A stretch of DNA of 64,000 bases from Streptomyces sp. NRRL B-1347 (GCF_000720325.1 NZ_JOJM01000062.1:1-64000); one strand, 5' to 3'; positions 43,403 through 51,699 are shown, counted from the first letter of the stretch. Translations and numbers: made by a program. The notes: generated from the sequence alone by a model not told the origin.

Positions 43403-43615
43403 GGTGGCTCCTGGCAGGTTCGGGTGGCGAATCAGGGACGGAGTACGGGGACCTGGCGGCTGCGCTGCTGCTCGGACGCCTCGGCGTCGGCGAGGACGCC
43501 GATGGGACTGGGCGAGGGCGCCGATGGAACTGGCGAGGGAGCTGGGCAGGGACGCCGATCGAGCTACGTGGGCTTGCGCATCGAATCCGTTCAGCTGGGC
43601 GATTTTTGCGACGGA

Positions 43616-43627
43616 CGTAACTTTACG
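43616..43627. promoter_or_regulatory. Candidate operator between VOC-cupin and TetR genes
   Basis: CGTAA-CT-TTACG is a perfect 5-bp inverted repeat 53 nt upstream of the TetR promoter. A second, weaker inverted repeat AGCA-N6-TGCT lies at 43648-43661. Either could bind the TetR protein. Confidence 0.4.
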
Positions 43628-43668
43628 ACGGCCTAGATCGAACGTCAAGCATATTTTTGCTACGAGGG

Positions 43669-43674
43669 TAAGAT
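43669..43674 (+). promoter_or_regulatory. -10 element of the TetR gene
   Basis: TAAGAT lies 6 nt before the ATG at 43681. A GAGGG 12 nt before the ATG is a poor alternative ribosome site, so a leaderless transcript is preferred. Confidence 0.45.
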
Positions 43675-43680
43675 TGCCCC

Positions 43681-44346
43681 ATGGCTAATGAGATGGGGCT
43701 CCGCGAGTCCAAGAAGCAGGAGACCAGGCAGCTGATCTCCGACTGCGCCACCAGGCTCTTCATCGAGCAGGGCTTCGAGCAGACGACGATCACCGAGATC
43801 GCCGCCGCGGCCCGCGTCGCCAAGAAGACGGTCACCAACTACTTCCCCCGCAAGGAAGACCTGGCCCTCGACCACCACGAGGCGTTCACGCAGGGCCTGG
43901 CCCGGACCGTCGCCGAGCGCGAGCCAGGGGAAGAGCCGCTCACCGCGCTCGGGCGGACGTTTCGCGCCGCCCTCCTTGAGCACAGCCCCGTCGTCGGCTT
44001 CACCGGCCCCGCGTTCGCCCGCATGGTCGCCGAAAGCCCCACCCTCAGTGCCCGCCTTCGCGAACTGCACGACCAGCGGGAGGAGGCGCTCGCCGCGGCG
44101 CTGACCGCCGCTGCCTCGGATCCCGCGCCGGATCCCGCCCCGGATCCCGCGCCGGCCATCGCGCCCCGGGCCGCCGCCGCCCTGATCGCCGCCGCGGACC
44201 GGCTGCTGTTCCGGCGCATCCAGGAACTCACCCTGGCCGGCCACTCCGACGACCGGATCGAGGCCACGCTGATTCCGGAGGCCGACCACCTCCGCGCCCT
44301 CCTCGCCGCGGCCCTCGGCGGCCATCCCGGCGCGGCGGGCTCGTGA
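43681..44346 (+). CDS. TetR-family transcriptional regulator
   Basis: A 221-residue repressor. The helix-turn-helix region is ESKKQETRQLISDCATRLFIEQGFEQTTITEIAAAARVAKKTVTNYFPRKEDLAL (about 9-63). The ligand domain carries a small tandem repeat, DPAPDPAPDPAP, near residue 145, encoded by three copies of GGATCCCGC. It is divergent from the VOC-cupin gene and probably represses it and the linked acetyltransferase until an effector binds. ATG start; leaderless promoter likely. Confidence 0.9.
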   Translation: MANEMGLRESKKQETRQLISDCATRLFIEQGFEQTTITEIAAAARVAKKTVTNYFPRKEDLALDHHEAFTQGLARTVAEREPGEEPLTALGRTFRAALLEHSPVVGFTGPAFARMVAESPTLSARLRELHDQREEALAAALTAAASDPAPDPAPDPAPAIAPRAAAALIAAADRLLFRRIQELTLAGHSDDRIEATLIPEADHLRALLAAALGGHPGAAGS

Positions 44347-44349
44347 GGG

Positions 44350-44371
44350 CCGGGCGGTAGGTGCCGCCCGG
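44350..44371. terminator. Terminator between TetR and the small membrane protein gene
   Basis: CCGGGCGG pairs over 8 bp with CCGCCCGG across a 6-nt loop, between two convergent genes, 4 nt after the TetR stop. Confidence 0.6.
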
Positions 44372-44386
44372 GCTGGAGGGCCGGGC

Positions 44387-44584
44387 TCAGTCGCCCAGGT
44401 TCTGGTCCCCGCCGCTCCGGTCGTTCCTGCGGGCCTTCTGGTAGCGGTCCGCCGCCTCGCCCGCCGCGGACGTCAGCCGGGCCGCCGCGCGGACGCCGCG
44501 CGGGGCGTTGCCGCGTACCGTCCAGACGACCGCGCCGAAGCCCGCGAGCGCCAGCACGAGCAGCACGATGAGCAGTACGAGCAT
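44387..44584 (-). CDS. Small single-pass membrane protein
   Basis: A 65-residue protein with one N-terminal transmembrane helix (LVLLIVLLVLALAGFGAVVW, residues 2-21) and a basic cytosolic tail (GVRAAARLTSAAGEAADRYQKARRNDRS). The ATG at 44584 follows GAGGGG by 8 nt. No family was recognised; the long open frame through this position belongs to another reading frame of the next gene. Possibly co-transcribed with the mannosyltransferase-like gene 59 nt upstream. Confidence 0.75.
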   Translation of the reverse strand: MLVLLIVLLVLALAGFGAVVWTVRGNAPRGVRAAARLTSAAGEAADRYQKARRNDRSGGDQNLGD

Positions 44585-44643
44585 GGGCCCACCCCTCGGT
44601 CTCTCTGTCGGATTCCCCGTGGCTCCTGATCCTCTCAGGTGCC

Positions 44644-45867
44644 CTAGCCCGCCCAGCGGCCCGTCAGGAACGTCAGGGCGCAGAGGGTCATGAGGGGCCC
44701 CGCCAGACAGACGTACGCCGTACGGACGCGCGGCGCGCGCAGGCTCCACGAGGCGAGGACGACCCACAGCGGCCACCACAGGAGGGTGGCGCGCGGGAGG
44801 GACATGTACCAGTACGAGGTGCCGAGGGCGACGAGCGCCAGACCTATGTACACGGCCTCCGGCCAGCGGCGGCGGAAGAGGAGGAAGCCGGTCAGGACCA
44901 GGCCGAGGACCATGGCGAGCAACTCGGCCTGGAACTCGACGGCGTAGCCGGTGGGCGAGGTGTGGTGGAAGGCCGCGCCCCAGGTGTTGTGCCAGGACTC
45001 CCACGGCGTGTGGAAGTCGCGGTACCAGCCGCGTTCCTCGGCGTGCTTCCACGCCATCCAGTCGCCCGTACGGGACTTCAGGTACCAGCTGTACGCGAGC
45101 GGCGGCAGCGCGGGCAGCAGCAGCCAGGGCAGGGCGCGGCCGTCGCGGTGGGCGCGGACCGTGGTGAGGAAGTGGACCGCGAGCGCGGCGGCGAGGAACA
45201 GGCCGCTCACCCGGACCGTGGTCGCGAGGGCGGCCAGCGTCGCCGCGAGCGGCCAGGCGCGCCGCCGCGCCGCCAGCCACGCGGGCAGGGCGAAGGCGAG
45301 GAACAGCGCCTCGGTGTAGCCCGCCGCGAGGAAGACCGCGCACGGCGACAGGAGGAAGAACAGGACGGCCCGGCGGCCCGCGTCCGGATGGGGGACGTGG
45401 TCGCGGGCGATGCGGGCGAGGGCCAGGACCGCGACCGCCCCGGCGACGAGGGAGACGAGCAGGCCCGCCGCCGCCCAGTCCGGTACGACGGCGTGGACGG
45501 CGCGCAGGGTGAACGGGAAGCCAGGGAAGAAGGCCTCCCGGTTGTCCCAGCCCTCCATCCCCGGGCGCAGGTCGCCGGGGAAGTAGCCCTCCTGGGCTAT
45601 GCGCAGGTAGTGCCACCAGTCCCACTGCTGCCAGGCGGACAGCGGGGACGCGGCGTGGCGGGTGCGGGAGTCGGGCGGGAACAGCCAGGTGGCGCAGTAC
45701 GCCGTCGTCCACAGGCCCGCGCGCGTGACGACGTAGAGGAAGAGGACGTCCGCGTCCTCCCTGCTGAGGAGGCGCCACCGGCCGCGCCGCGGGGCGCCGC
45801 GCCGCCGGGGGACGTGGACGGAGGCGGCCGTCCGCGACCGGGGCCGGGGCGGGGAGGAAACGGACAA
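44644..45867 (-). CDS. PIG-V-like integral membrane mannosyltransferase
   Basis: A membrane protein of 407 residues with about ten transmembrane helices. After a basic N-terminus and one helix it shows WQQWDWWHYLRIAQEGYF, which matches the GPI mannosyltransferase 2 (PIG-V) pattern of an aromatic-rich outside loop with an Asp. AFFPGFPFTLRAVHAV, FLLSPCAVFLAAGYTEALFL and TVRVSGLFLA follow, all conserved in bacterial relatives. The enzyme would use polyprenyl-phosphate mannose to glycosylate a lipid or protein at the outer face; the acceptor is unknown. ATG start at 45867 without strong ribosome site. Confidence 0.85.
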   Translation of the reverse strand: MSVSSPPRPRSRTAASVHVPRRRGAPRRGRWRLLSREDADVLFLYVVTRAGLWTTAYCATWLFPPDSRTRHAASPLSAWQQWDWWHYLRIAQEGYFPGDLRPGMEGWDNREAFFPGFPFTLRAVHAVVPDWAAAGLLVSLVAGAVAVLALARIARDHVPHPDAGRRAVLFFLLSPCAVFLAAGYTEALFLAFALPAWLAARRRAWPLAATLAALATTVRVSGLFLAAALAVHFLTTVRAHRDGRALPWLLLPALPPLAYSWYLKSRTGDWMAWKHAEERGWYRDFHTPWESWHNTWGAAFHHTSPTGYAVEFQAELLAMVLGLVLTGFLLFRRRWPEAVYIGLALVALGTSYWYMSLPRATLLWWPLWVVLASWSLRAPRVRTAYVCLAGPLMTLCALTFLTGRWAG

Positions 45868-45999
45868 GACGGTACCTCCGTAAGTGGTTCGGGACGTTTC
45901 GGGGCGCGCGAGGGCGTCGCACGGCGGTGAGCCGCGCGGCGGGGAGAGGGCCTGCCGCAGGGAGGCGGTGCGGCCCCGTCGCTCAACAGGCCCGGGGCG

Positions 46000-46470
46000 T
46001 CAGCCTCGTGGCGCCTCCGTGGCCCCGAGCGCCGTGCCGAACGTCCCCTCGCTCTCCTGCGGGTACGTGGCGGAGCCCGGCGGCGCACTGCTCTCCGGGT
46101 CCCCCAGCTGCGACTCCGTCTCCGAGGTCTCCGTCGGCGGCGGGAAGCTCGCGCTCGGCGGGGGCGGCGACTCGGAGTCCAGGGTCGGCGAGGGCGAAGG
46201 GGAGGGGGAGGGCGTGAGCGGGGGCGACGGCGACCGCGGGCCCGAAGGGACGGTGGCGGGCTGCGTCGGCTCGGAGGTGTACGACACGGCCAGCGCGCCC
46301 GCGCCCGCGACGACCACGGTCGCGGCGACGGCGACCGCCGTGACGAAGACGCGGTGCGCCCGGCGCCCGCGCCGGACGACGGCGGAGACGGGCGGCACAC
46401 CGGCACGGGCACGGCCGGCGTCGGCGGCCTCCTGGAACAGCGAGCGCAGGGGGTCGTGCGGTTCAGACAC
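46000..46470 (-). CDS. Membrane partner of the ECF sigma factor (anti-sigma-like)
   Basis: A 156-residue single-pass membrane protein. The cytosolic N-terminus (SEPHDPLRSLFQEAADAGRARAGVPPVSAVVRRGRRAHR) is followed by one helix (about 41-63) and a Pro/Ser-rich outside tail (PSPSPSPSPTLDSESPPPPS). The layout and the 8-nt overlap with the sigma gene suggest an anti-sigma factor, but the usual zinc motif HxxxCxxC is absent and the cytosolic part is very short. GTG start. Confidence 0.75.
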   Translation of the reverse strand: MSEPHDPLRSLFQEAADAGRARAGVPPVSAVVRRGRRAHRVFVTAVAVAATVVVAGAGALAVSYTSEPTQPATVPSGPRSPSPPLTPSPSPSPSPTLDSESPPPPSASFPPPTETSETESQLGDPESSAPPGSATYPQESEGTFGTALGATEAPRG

Positions 46471-46960
46471 CGGGGGCCTCCTCGGTACGCGGGTCTGTCA
46501 GACGGAGGGCGAGCGCGGCGCGGCCGCGCGACAGATGGGTCTTGACCGTGCCGGGGGACAGGCCGGTCTCCCCGGCGATCTGCTCGACGGAGAGGTCGCA
46601 CATGTAGTGCAGGGCGAGCGTCCGGCGCTGCTGCGGCGGCAGTTCGCGCAACGCCTCGACCAGGGCGACCGACTCGGGTCCCGGCCCCTCGGCGTGCGGC
46701 GGCGCACCGCTGCGCTGCCAGGCCGACGCCGAGCGGCGCACGCCGCGCCAGCGGCTCACCGCGAGCCGCCAGGCGACGGTGCGGATCCACGCCTCGGGCC
46801 GGCCGTCGCGGTCGAGCCGCCCCCGGCGGCTCCAGCCCTTGACGAACGCCTCCTGCACGACGTCCTGCGCTTCGTGCAGGTCACCGAGCATCACGTACAG
46901 CTGACCTGTCAGCCGCGCGGCCGCTTGCGCGTAGAACTCCTCGAACTCCTCGACGGTCAA
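46463..46960 (-). CDS. ECF RNA polymerase sigma factor, SigE-family type
   Basis: A 165-residue sigma factor. Region 2 is TVEEFEEFYAQAAARLTGQLYVMLGDLHEAQDVVQEAFVKGW, with the core-binding DLHEAQDVVQEAF. Region 4 is LRELPPQQRRTLALHYMCDLSVEQIAGETGLSPGTVKTHLSRGRAAL. The start is the TTG at 46960: GGGAG lies 8 nt upstream and the N-terminus then matches this family. Overlap with the membrane protein gene by 8 nt indicates coupled translation and co-regulation. The target promoters are unknown; the alginate-lyase-like gene is divergent. Confidence 0.88.
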   Translation of the reverse strand: MTVEEFEEFYAQAAARLTGQLYVMLGDLHEAQDVVQEAFVKGWSRRGRLDRDGRPEAWIRTVAWRLAVSRWRGVRRSASAWQRSGAPPHAEGPGPESVALVEALRELPPQQRRTLALHYMCDLSVEQIAGETGLSPGTVKTHLSRGRAALALRLTDPRTEEAPGV

Positions 46961-47068
46961 CAGATTGCTCCCGGATCTCCTTGGTCTCACTGTGCATACG
47001 CCTGCGGGGGCGTGCCCGGATGACATGGAGGCTGGACTCGCACGGTGAGCCCGGTCACAGGCGCACCC

Positions 47069-47138
47069 AAAGGGGCGCGGGGCCGTGTCGATATGCGGCT
47101 CCGCCGCGTGGGCGCGACCAGCCAAGACGGCGCCGCAG
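47069..47138 (+). repeat. Dispersed intergenic repeat, copy 1 (long variant)
   Basis: AAGGGGCGCGGGG at one end and CGCGACCAGCCAAGACGGCG followed by CCGCAG at the other match the element at 60509-60556 in opposite orientation. The middle differs: here 31 nt with a small hairpin, there 5 nt. I recall very similar elements as frequent in Streptomyces spacers. Confidence 0.65.
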
Positions 47139-47228
47139 TCGAAAGACAGCCCACGACCAGCCCAACAAAACCTGCGGCCCTGGCGCACGCGCGGCACGCT
47201 GCCAGTGAACGTGATCCGGAGGTGCGGC

Positions 47229-48479
47229 ATGGCGGCTCAGGCACAACCAGGGGCCCGGTCCCGCGGGGGCATACGCGGGCGGCGGATCCGCGCGGCGGCC
47301 GCCGCCCTGCTCCTCGCCCTCGCCGCCCCCGCCTGCGGCGGCTCCGACGAGCCCGGCGCCGCGGCGACCGGCCCCGCCCGCCGCGCCGACCTGCCCTTCA
47401 CCCACCCGGGCGTGCTCGTCAGCAAGGCCCAGCTCGACCGGGTGCGCGCCCACGTCGAGGCCCGCGAGCAGCCCTGGCTCGGGGCGTACGAGCAGCTGCG
47501 CGCCAGCAAGTACGCGGCCGCCGACTACCACCCGAAGCCGTACGCCGTGGTCGCCTGCCCGCCCGGCAACCAGCCGGGCCAGGGCTGTGTGGAGGAGCGC
47601 GAGGACGCCCTGGCCGCGTACACCCAGGCGCTGCTCTACAACATCACCGGCGACCGCGCCCACGCCGTGAAGGCCACCGGGATCATGGACGCCTGGGCCC
47701 GCGTGGTCACCCGGCACACGGAGGCCAACGCGGGTCTCCAGACCGCCTGGGCCGCCAGCTCCTGGGCGCGCGCGGCCGAGGCCGTGCGCTACACGTACGA
47801 CGGCTGGGCCGACGGCGACCTGCTGCGCTTCGAGCGGATGCTCCGCAACGCCTATCTGCCCCAGGTCGTGGCCGGCTCGGTCGAGTCCAACGGCAACTGG
47901 GACCTCGTGATGGCCGACGCCGTCATCGGCATGGCGGTGTTCCTCGACGACCACGCGGCCTTCGAGGAGGCGGTGGGCCACTTCCGCACCCGCGTGCCCG
48001 CGTACTTCTATCTGAAGTCCGACGGGCCGCTGCCGGTGGCGCCCAAGGGCAGCGAGCTCGACACGGCGGACGAGCTGAGCCGGTACTGGTTCGGGCAGCG
48101 GAGGTTCGCCGACGGGCTCTCGCAGGAGACCTGCCGCAACTTCAAGCACGCCGGGTACTCCCTCGCCGCCACCGCCCACATCGCGGAGACCGCTTGGCAC
48201 CAGGGCGTCGACCTGTACGGCGAGGTCAAGGACCGGCTGCGGGCCGCGTTCGAGTTCCACTCCGGCTACCAGCTCGGCGCCACCGCGCCCGGCTGGCTGT
48301 GCGGCGGCAGGCTCCAGCGCGACCTCGGGCCCGACACGGAGGTCGGCCTGAACCATCTGCGCGGGCGCCTGGGCATGGACCTGCCGCACACCCGGAAGCT
48401 CACCCTGGAACGGCGCCCGGAGGGCACCGACGACCTCTTCGTGGCGTGGGAGACGCTGACGCACGCCGAGAACACGTGA
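47229..48479 (+). CDS. Alginate-lyase-family lipoprotein
   Basis: A 416-residue exported lipoprotein: a twin-arginine-like basic start (RGRRIR), a hydrophobic stretch and the lipobox APAC with cysteine at residue 36. The mature domain has the alpha/alpha toroid repeats of the alginate lyase family (PF05426 type). Visible parts are HPGVLVSKAQLDRVRAHVE near 57, SVESNGNWDLVMADAVIG near 220 and CRNFKHAGYSLAATAHIAETAW near 304; the conserved NNH-type motif is represented by SNGNW, and the catalytic His/Tyr are in the KHAGYSL block. Polysaccharide cleavage on the cell surface is likely, the polymer is not predictable. GGAGG lies 6 nt upstream of the ATG. Confidence 0.87.
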   Translation: MAAQAQPGARSRGGIRGRRIRAAAAALLLALAAPACGGSDEPGAAATGPARRADLPFTHPGVLVSKAQLDRVRAHVEAREQPWLGAYEQLRASKYAAADYHPKPYAVVACPPGNQPGQGCVEEREDALAAYTQALLYNITGDRAHAVKATGIMDAWARVVTRHTEANAGLQTAWAASSWARAAEAVRYTYDGWADGDLLRFERMLRNAYLPQVVAGSVESNGNWDLVMADAVIGMAVFLDDHAAFEEAVGHFRTRVPAYFYLKSDGPLPVAPKGSELDTADELSRYWFGQRRFADGLSQETCRNFKHAGYSLAATAHIAETAWHQGVDLYGEVKDRLRAAFEFHSGYQLGATAPGWLCGGRLQRDLGPDTEVGLNHLRGRLGMDLPHTRKLTLERRPEGTDDLFVAWETLTHAENT

Positions 48480-48546
48480 ACACCTGGGCCTCCCGGGAAC
48501 CGGTTCGCGTTCTGTGCCCCTGATGGCGTACTGTTGGGTTCACCGA

Positions 48547-48620
48547 CGCGGGGTGGAGCAGCTCGGTAGCTCGCTGGGCTCATAACCCAGAGGTCGCAGG
48601 TTCAAATCCTGTCCCCGCTA
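48547..48620 (+). tRNA. Initiator tRNA-fMet(CAT)
   Basis: Initiator features are clear. The first acceptor position is a mismatch (C1 against T72), the anticodon stem CTGGG/CCCAG has the three consecutive G-C pairs, and loop CTCATAA gives anticodon CAT. The D arm reads GAGCAGCTCGGTAGCTC. CCA is not encoded. Confidence 0.95.
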
Positions 48621-48772
48621 CTATGCCGCCCGCGCCACCGCCCCGCGCCAGGGCGCACGCTGCCCGCCGGGTCACCCACTCGGAGCACGCCGGGTCGCCC
48701 CCGGGCCCCAACGCGGGAAGCCTTGGGCCGATGCGGCGGGTCTGCGGCGGGAGTGGAACGGTGGTTGCTTTG

Positions 48773-48845
48773 GGCGGTGGGGGCCTCCGCGCCGGGGGCG
48801 GTGACCTCCGTGTCGGCAGCGGTAGCCTCCGCGCCCGCGGTGGGG
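48773..48845 (+). repeat. Tandem repeat upstream of the phosphatase gene
   Basis: Three to four imperfect copies of GCGGTGRCCTCCGCGCC in 73 nt. One frame through the array is open and would fuse Ala/Val/Ser-rich residues to the phosphatase, so it may be either leader DNA or an N-terminal extension. Confidence 0.6.
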
Positions 48846-48857
48846 CGAAGGAGCGCC

Positions 48858-49970
48858 ATGGCCGCTGAGGAGGGCCCCGGTCTCCCCCGCGAGCGGGCCC
48901 TCACCCGGGCGCTGCCCCCGCTCCTGATCGTCGTCGGGGTCGTCTTCGACGCGCTCACGCCGCCCCAGTTCACCGCGTCCCCGCTGTTCGCCGCCGCGCC
49001 CCTGATCGCGGCCCCGTTCTTCTCGCTCGCCACCACCGTGGCGACGGCCGCCGTGTCCTGCGTGGCCGTGCTCGCCCTGCGCATCGACAACCACGGGGGC
49101 GTGGACGTCGAGGTCGTCACCTCCTTCGTCACCATGCTCACCGTCGGCGCCCTCGCCGTCGTCATCAACCGCGTCGTCCGCCGCGGCGACGCCCGCCTCG
49201 CCTCCGCCCGCTCCATCGCCGAGGCAGCGCAGCGGGCCGTCCTGCCGCAGCCGGATCCGCGCATCGGCGGCCTCGACGTCGCCGCCCGGTACGAGGCCGC
49301 GCAGGCGGGCGCCTTCATCGGCGGCGACCTGTACGCGGTGCAGGACACCCCGCACGGCGTCCGGCTCGTCGTCGGCGACGTACGCGGCAAGGGCATGGGC
49401 GCGGTGGCCGCCGTCGCCGTCGTCATCGGCGCCTTCCGCGAGGCGGCCGAGCAGGAGGCCACCCTGGAGGCCGTGGCGCAGCGCCTGGAGCGGGCGCTCG
49501 CGCGCGAGGGCACGCGGCGTGACGGGCTCGACGCCTTCGAGGGGTTCACCACGGCGGTCCTCGCCGAGATCCCGCGCGGCGACGGGACCGTACGGCTCGT
49601 CAACCGCGGCCACCCGGAGCCGCTCCTGCTGCGCGCCGACGGGCGCCTGTGCGTGCTCTCGCCCGCCGAACCCGCCCTGCCGCTCGGCATGGGCGACCTC
49701 GGCGCCTGGCCCGACCGCGCGGACGAGACCGACTTCCCGCCGGGCTCCACGCTGCTGCTCTACACCGACGGGCTCAGCGAGGCCCGGGACGCGCGGGGCG
49801 CCTTCTACGACCCCGCGATCCGGCTCGGCGGCCGCATCTTCTCGGGCGCGGACGCCCCCGACGCGCTCTTGTCCACCCTCGTCACCGAGGTCATCGACCA
49901 CACCGGCGGCGGCGCCAACGACGACATGGCGCTCCTCGCCGTACGCCGTCCCGTCACACCCAGTGACTGA
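48858..49970 (+). CDS. SpoIIE/RsbU-type PP2C phosphatase with membrane domain
   Basis: A 370-residue protein: four to five N-terminal transmembrane helices (residues about 13-110), a linker helix (RSIAEAAQRAVLPQPDPRIGGLDVAARYEAA) and a PP2C/SpoIIE catalytic domain. The metal-binding aspartates are in AFIGGDLYAV, VGDVRGKGMGA, LLLYTDGLSEARD and GGGANDDMALLAV. It probably dephosphorylates an anti-sigma-factor antagonist and so controls an alternative sigma factor. The start is the ATG at 48858 with GGAG 5 nt upstream; an in-frame start at 48723 is possible. Adjacent to the riboswitch-controlled M23 gene, but with its own transcript. Confidence 0.9.
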   Translation: MAAEEGPGLPRERALTRALPPLLIVVGVVFDALTPPQFTASPLFAAAPLIAAPFFSLATTVATAAVSCVAVLALRIDNHGGVDVEVVTSFVTMLTVGALAVVINRVVRRGDARLASARSIAEAAQRAVLPQPDPRIGGLDVAARYEAAQAGAFIGGDLYAVQDTPHGVRLVVGDVRGKGMGAVAAVAVVIGAFREAAEQEATLEAVAQRLERALAREGTRRDGLDAFEGFTTAVLAEIPRGDGTVRLVNRGHPEPLLLRADGRLCVLSPAEPALPLGMGDLGAWPDRADETDFPPGSTLLLYTDGLSEARDARGAFYDPAIRLGGRIFSGADAPDALLSTLVTEVIDHTGGGANDDMALLAVRRPVTPSD

Positions 49971-50126
49971 ATGGAGCCCCAGCGCAGCGCAACTGACGAC
50001 CCGTCATGCGTCGGTGAAGATCGATCCCGCTGCGCAGCGTCATGACGCGCGCTCAACTCGCCCTATTCCCAACCCTGATGTCCCGTTGTGTTCGTGGCGT
50101 AAGCGTTAACGATCAACCCGAACAGC

Positions 50127-50156
50127 TTGGAATACCGACCCGCTGTCTATTAACGT
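50127..50156 (+). promoter_or_regulatory. Promoter candidate of the riboswitch transcript
   Basis: TTGGAA (50127-50132) and TAACGT (50151-50156) with an 18-nt spacer. Transcription would begin near 50163, about 45 nt before the riboswitch. TTAACG occurs twice nearby (50105 and 50150). Confidence 0.4.
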
Positions 50157-50209
50157 TCGATAACGCAGCGCGGTCGTCCCAGCCGTCACACCCGGCGGCT
50201 CCGCGCGCA

Positions 50210-50358
50210 CGCGCCTAATCCCGCAAGGGAGCCGGGGAACCACCATCTTGGGGTGAATCGGACGCCTTTCACGTACGCGGACCCGCATCCGCCGTACGCG
50301 AGGAGCGGCCGTAGGAGACCTTCCTGCTCCGAACCCGTCAGCTAACCCGGTAGGCGAG
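50210..50358 (+). ncRNA. c-di-AMP riboswitch (ydaO/yuaA type)
   Basis: The conserved parts of the ydaO motif are in order: CGCCTAATC, GCCGGGGAACCAC, TTGGGGTGAATC, then a variable arm containing GTACGCG-CGTACGC hairpin sequence, GGAGACC, and the 3' block GAACCCGTCAGCTAACCCGG followed by TAGGCG. CGCCT at the 5' end pairs with AGGCG at the 3' end as P1. The motif ends 25 nt before the GTG of the M23 gene, and the ribosome site AAAGGAG follows P1 directly. High c-di-AMP is known to turn such genes off. In Streptomyces these riboswitches control cell-wall hydrolases, which fits. Confidence 0.93.
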
Positions 50359-50382
50359 AAGGAAGGAAAGGAGTGCGCCCCC

Positions 50383-51519
50383 GTGGCGTCCAACCGGCCT
50401 GCCCCAGAAGCGCTCTGCATACCGAACGGCAGTCTCACCGAAGGTGCCGACGGCGGTGACGGCGGCGACGGACCCGGGGGACACACCGGGTACGCCGGTT
50501 ACGACGGCTACGCCGGTTACGCGGCCCAGGAGCCCCCGGCCTCCTGGGAGGAGTGGAACCCCACCGCGGAGTCCGTCCGCCCCGTGCGCGGCAAGCACCG
50601 CATCCACAAGAAGGGCGGCGGCGGCCTCGCCCGCAGCTCCACCGTCCTCGGCGTCGGCGTCATCGCCGCCGTCGGCGCGGGCGGCATCGCCACCGCGCAG
50701 GGCGGCAAGCCGCCCGTCTCCATCTCCCTGCCGGACATGGCGTCCGTCGCGGACTCGCTGCCCGGCGTCGGCTCCCTGATCGACGGCGATGACACCGCGG
50801 AACCGGCCACCGCCGCGGCCGCCGCGCCGCTCAGCTCCGCGGGCGTCACCGGCGCCGACGCCGAGCGGGGCACCACGGACGCCGGCGAGGCCCTGCGGGC
50901 CCGCATCCTCCAGCAGGCCGAGAACCAGCACCACCAGGCGGACGACGCGCAGCGCAGGCAGGCCGAGGACGCGGCCGTCGCGAAGGCCGCCGCGACCGCC
51001 AAGGCCCAGCAGGGCAAGGCGGCCGCCGACGCCAAGGCGAAGGCCGCGGCGGAGAAGCGCGAGAAGGAGGAGGCGGCCCGCAAGAAGCGCGAGGCCGAGC
51101 GCCTCGCGAAGCTCGCCAAGAGCTTCACGCTCCCCGTCACCTCGTACGTGCTGACCTCGCACTTCGGTGACTCCGGCTCCATGTGGTCCTCCGGCAGCCA
51201 CACCGGCCTCGACTTCGCGGGCTCCAGTGGCACCCCCCTCAAGGCCGTCCACTCCGGCACCATCACGGAAGCGGGCTGGGCGCGCGCGTACGGCTACCGC
51301 ACGGTCCTCAAGCTCGATGACGGCACCGAGATCTGGTACTGCCACCAGTCCTCGCTCGCCGTCAGCGTGGGCCAGAAGGTCAGCACGGGCGACGTCATCG
51401 GCCGCATGGGCGGCACGGGCAACGTCACCGGCGTCCACCTCCACCTGGAGGTCAGGACCAGCGGCGGCGGAGCCATCGACCCGCTGTCCTGGCTGCGGAG
51501 CAAGGGCCTGACCCCCTGA
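50383..51519 (+). CDS. M23-family cell-wall endopeptidase under riboswitch control
   Basis: A 378-residue protein. The cytosolic N-terminus holds Gly/Asp and GYAGYDGYAGY repeats, then comes a membrane/signal segment (STVLGVGVIAAVGAGGIATA, about 86-105). A long Ala/Lys/Glu coiled coil (about 165-245) leads to the LytM domain with the zinc ligands in SHTGLDFAGSSGTP and VHLHLEV, and the catalytic His in WYCHQSSLAV. It probably cleaves peptidoglycan cross-bridges during growth or spore germination. The GTG start is set by AAAGGAG 10 nt upstream and the riboswitch. The terminator follows at 51588. Confidence 0.93.
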   Translation: MASNRPAPEALCIPNGSLTEGADGGDGGDGPGGHTGYAGYDGYAGYAAQEPPASWEEWNPTAESVRPVRGKHRIHKKGGGGLARSSTVLGVGVIAAVGAGGIATAQGGKPPVSISLPDMASVADSLPGVGSLIDGDDTAEPATAAAAAPLSSAGVTGADAERGTTDAGEALRARILQQAENQHHQADDAQRRQAEDAAVAKAAATAKAQQGKAAADAKAKAAAEKREKEEAARKKREAERLAKLAKSFTLPVTSYVLTSHFGDSGSMWSSGSHTGLDFAGSSGTPLKAVHSGTITEAGWARAYGYRTVLKLDDGTEIWYCHQSSLAVSVGQKVSTGDVIGRMGGTGNVTGVHLHLEVRTSGGGAIDPLSWLRSKGLTP

Positions 51520-51587
51520 CCCGCTGATTTTCCGCACCGCGGAACCCCCGGACCGCGCGGCTCCCCGGCAGCACGGCCCCCTCGACT

Positions 51588-51629
51588 CCGGCGGCCCTGG
51601 CGACGACCCCCCGACGCCAGGGCCGCCGG
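51588..51629 (+). terminator. Terminator of the M23 gene
   Basis: A perfect 15-bp stem (CCGGCGGCCCTGGCG with its complement) has a 12-nt C-rich loop, 68 nt after the stop. Confidence 0.8.
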
Positions 51630-51699
51630 TCACGTCTTTCAGCCGGAAACGGCTGTCTGCTGTCGGAATTCCCGACTCCGTAAGGATGTTGGCCCCCGT

